Below are positions 5,176 through 5,792 of a stretch of DNA of 5,792 nt, one piece after another (the first letter of the stretch is position 1; every line of letters starts with the position of its first letter). A program made the position numbers and the translations under genes. Origin of the DNA: Methanobacteriota archaeon (GTDB lineage Archaea; Methanobacteriota; Methanobacteria; Methanobacteriales; Methanobacteriaceae); assembly GCA_023434825.1 (NCBI GenBank), contig JAEYSH010000203.1, forward strand, positions 1-5,792, given 5' to 3'. The notes beneath the pieces are model-generated. The model made no database searches, was not told where the DNA came from, and saw nothing but the letters and a program-made list of their open reading frames with translations.

Positions 5176-5634
5176 TTAATTTCTTTTAATCCGAGCTATA
5201 TCTCCAATTGTAGCCCCTCTTGAAGGACCTGCAGCCTTATCTTCTTGACTGATATCGTCCATTTTTTCAATTAATTTTATTTTAAGTGTTTTTTCAAATT
5301 TTCTTGCAAGTTTAATATCTGGAACCATTTTTCCAGATTCAATTCTGTTTACCACAGAAGCTTTTTCATATATTTTTTCTGCAAGTTCTTCACGTGACCA
5401 TCCTTTTTGTTCACGAGCAGCTCTTATTAATGTTTTATAATCTTCAATAACCTCTTCTGATGGCTCTCTTATTCTAGGAGCTCTTTTAACTGGCCTTCGT
5501 TTTACTGGCTTTGGTGGTTCTCTCTGTACTTTTCCAAACTTAGCACATTCGTTACAAGTGACCATTATTGAGCTTTCAATTTTTGTTTTCGTTGGTTTTC
5601 CAATTATTTTCTTTCCACATATCTCGCATCTCAT
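5176..5634 (-). CDS. mbf1: archaeal multiprotein bridging factor 1 (MBF1), zinc ribbon plus helix-turn-helix
   Basis: The 152-residue product has the archaeal MBF1 arrangement. An N-terminal zinc-binding ribbon uses Cys3, Cys6, Cys27 and Cys30. A basic Pro/Lys/Arg-rich linker (about 36-58) leads to a Cro/HTH_3 helix-turn-helix domain (about 64-120) with YKTLIRAAREQKGWSREELA, the recognition helix near 90-98, and the typical VVNRIESGKMVPD. A short conserved tail ends TIGDIARIKRN. MBF1 bridges TATA-binding protein and regulators in eukaryotes. In archaea it binds ribosomes and nucleic acid and has been linked to translation and stress rather than to a single promoter. Full length is present. 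The start ATG (5632-5634) has GTGAT three bases upstream on the minus strand. It is convergent with the DUF356-like gene and has its own upstream AT-rich promoter region. No functional link to the wall genes is apparent. Confidence 0.92.
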   Translation of the reverse strand: MRCEICGKKIIGKPTKTKIESSIMVTCNECAKFGKVQREPPKPVKRRPVKRAPRIREPSEEVIEDYKTLIRAAREQKGWSREELAEKIYEKASVVNRIESGKMVPDIKLARKFEKTLKIKLIEKMDDISQEDKAAGPSRGATIGDIARIKRN

Positions 5635-5672
5635 GTTATCACTTAAATAAAGCTATTTGTATTCACTTGAAA

Positions 5673-5684
5673 AAAGAATTCTTT
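5673..5684. repeat. 12-base palindrome in the mbf1 leader
   Basis: AAAGAATTCTTT is a perfect palindrome 39-50 bases upstream of the mbf1 start, just downstream of the predicted transcript start. It could be an operator half-site pair. The remaining bases to the window end (5726-5792) are AT-rich and show nothing else I can support. Confidence 0.3.
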
Positions 5685-5699
5685 CATGCAATAGATGTA

Positions 5700-5725
5700 T
5701 AATTATTATAATAAATCTTTTTTTA
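5700..5725 (-). promoter_or_regulatory. probable mbf1 promoter (BRE/TATA)
   Basis: Read on the minus strand, an A-rich BRE-like run AAAAAAAGA (about 5716-5724) leads into ATTTATTATA (about 5707-5716), a good archaeal TATA box. Initiation about 24 bases downstream, near 5688, would give a leader of some 50 bases carrying GTGAT before the ATG. The TATA core overlaps a 12-base palindrome, TTATTATAATAA at 5703-5714, which in such AT-rich DNA may be chance. Confidence 0.4.
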
Positions 5726-5792
5726 AATTAAATAAGTTGTATTAATTCTTTTTCATTATATTGGTATCCTCAATATTTAATTATTATTAAAA

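Noticed and set aside
1..5792. CRISPR array, tRNA, rRNA or insertion sequence
   Set aside because: I saw no spaced direct repeats of CRISPR length, no tRNA cloverleaf, no rRNA sequence, and no transposase or terminal repeats.

Overview
The window looks like chromosome of a mesophilic methanogenic archaeon of the order Methanobacteriales (a Methanobacterium- or Methanobrevibacter-like organism). The evidence is the low GC content, the archaeal GGTGAT-type ribosome binding sites, an archaeal MBF1 transcription factor, a methanogen-type DUF356-like gene, and above all an MraY-like transferase beside a Mur ligase and an ATP-grasp protein. That gene combination is characteristic of archaea that build a pseudomurein cell wall. 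Genus is inferred from gene content only; no 16S gene is present.

Layout. Bases 1-327 are the 3' end of an ATP-grasp (CarB-like) gene. After a 77-base AT-rich gap come an MraY-like membrane transferase (405-1484, TTG start) and, 12 bases later, a Mur-family peptide ligase (1497-2912). These three are the recognisable wall-precursor part. A nested inverted repeat (2908-2955) sits at the ligase stop. It is followed by two tightly linked genes for exported proteins: a small membrane-anchored protein with a POTRA-like domain (2992-3447) and, 6 bases later, a 425-residue protein with an N-terminal signal/anchor and a C-terminal membrane helix (3454-4731). A hairpin plus T-tract (4723-4748) closes this block. 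A small DUF356-like gene (4793-5143) follows, and then a bidirectional terminator (5149-5173) shared with the convergent mbf1 gene (5176-5634, minus strand). The last 158 bases hold the mbf1 upstream region.

How they may work together. The ligase would add amino acids to a nucleotide-activated glycan/peptide precursor in the cytoplasm, and the MraY-like enzyme would move a phospho-sugar-peptide onto a polyprenyl phosphate at the membrane. The ATP-grasp protein probably makes another ATP-dependent bond in the same pathway. The two exported proteins lie on the same strand directly after these genes and are the most interesting part. A POTRA-like module in a single-membrane, pseudomurein-walled archaeon, paired with an unrecognised two-membrane-helix extracytoplasmic protein, would fit a wall-assembly or division role, but that is inference from position and domain type.

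No tRNA, rRNA, CRISPR array, insertion sequence or other mobile element was seen. No gap between genes exceeds about 160 bases.
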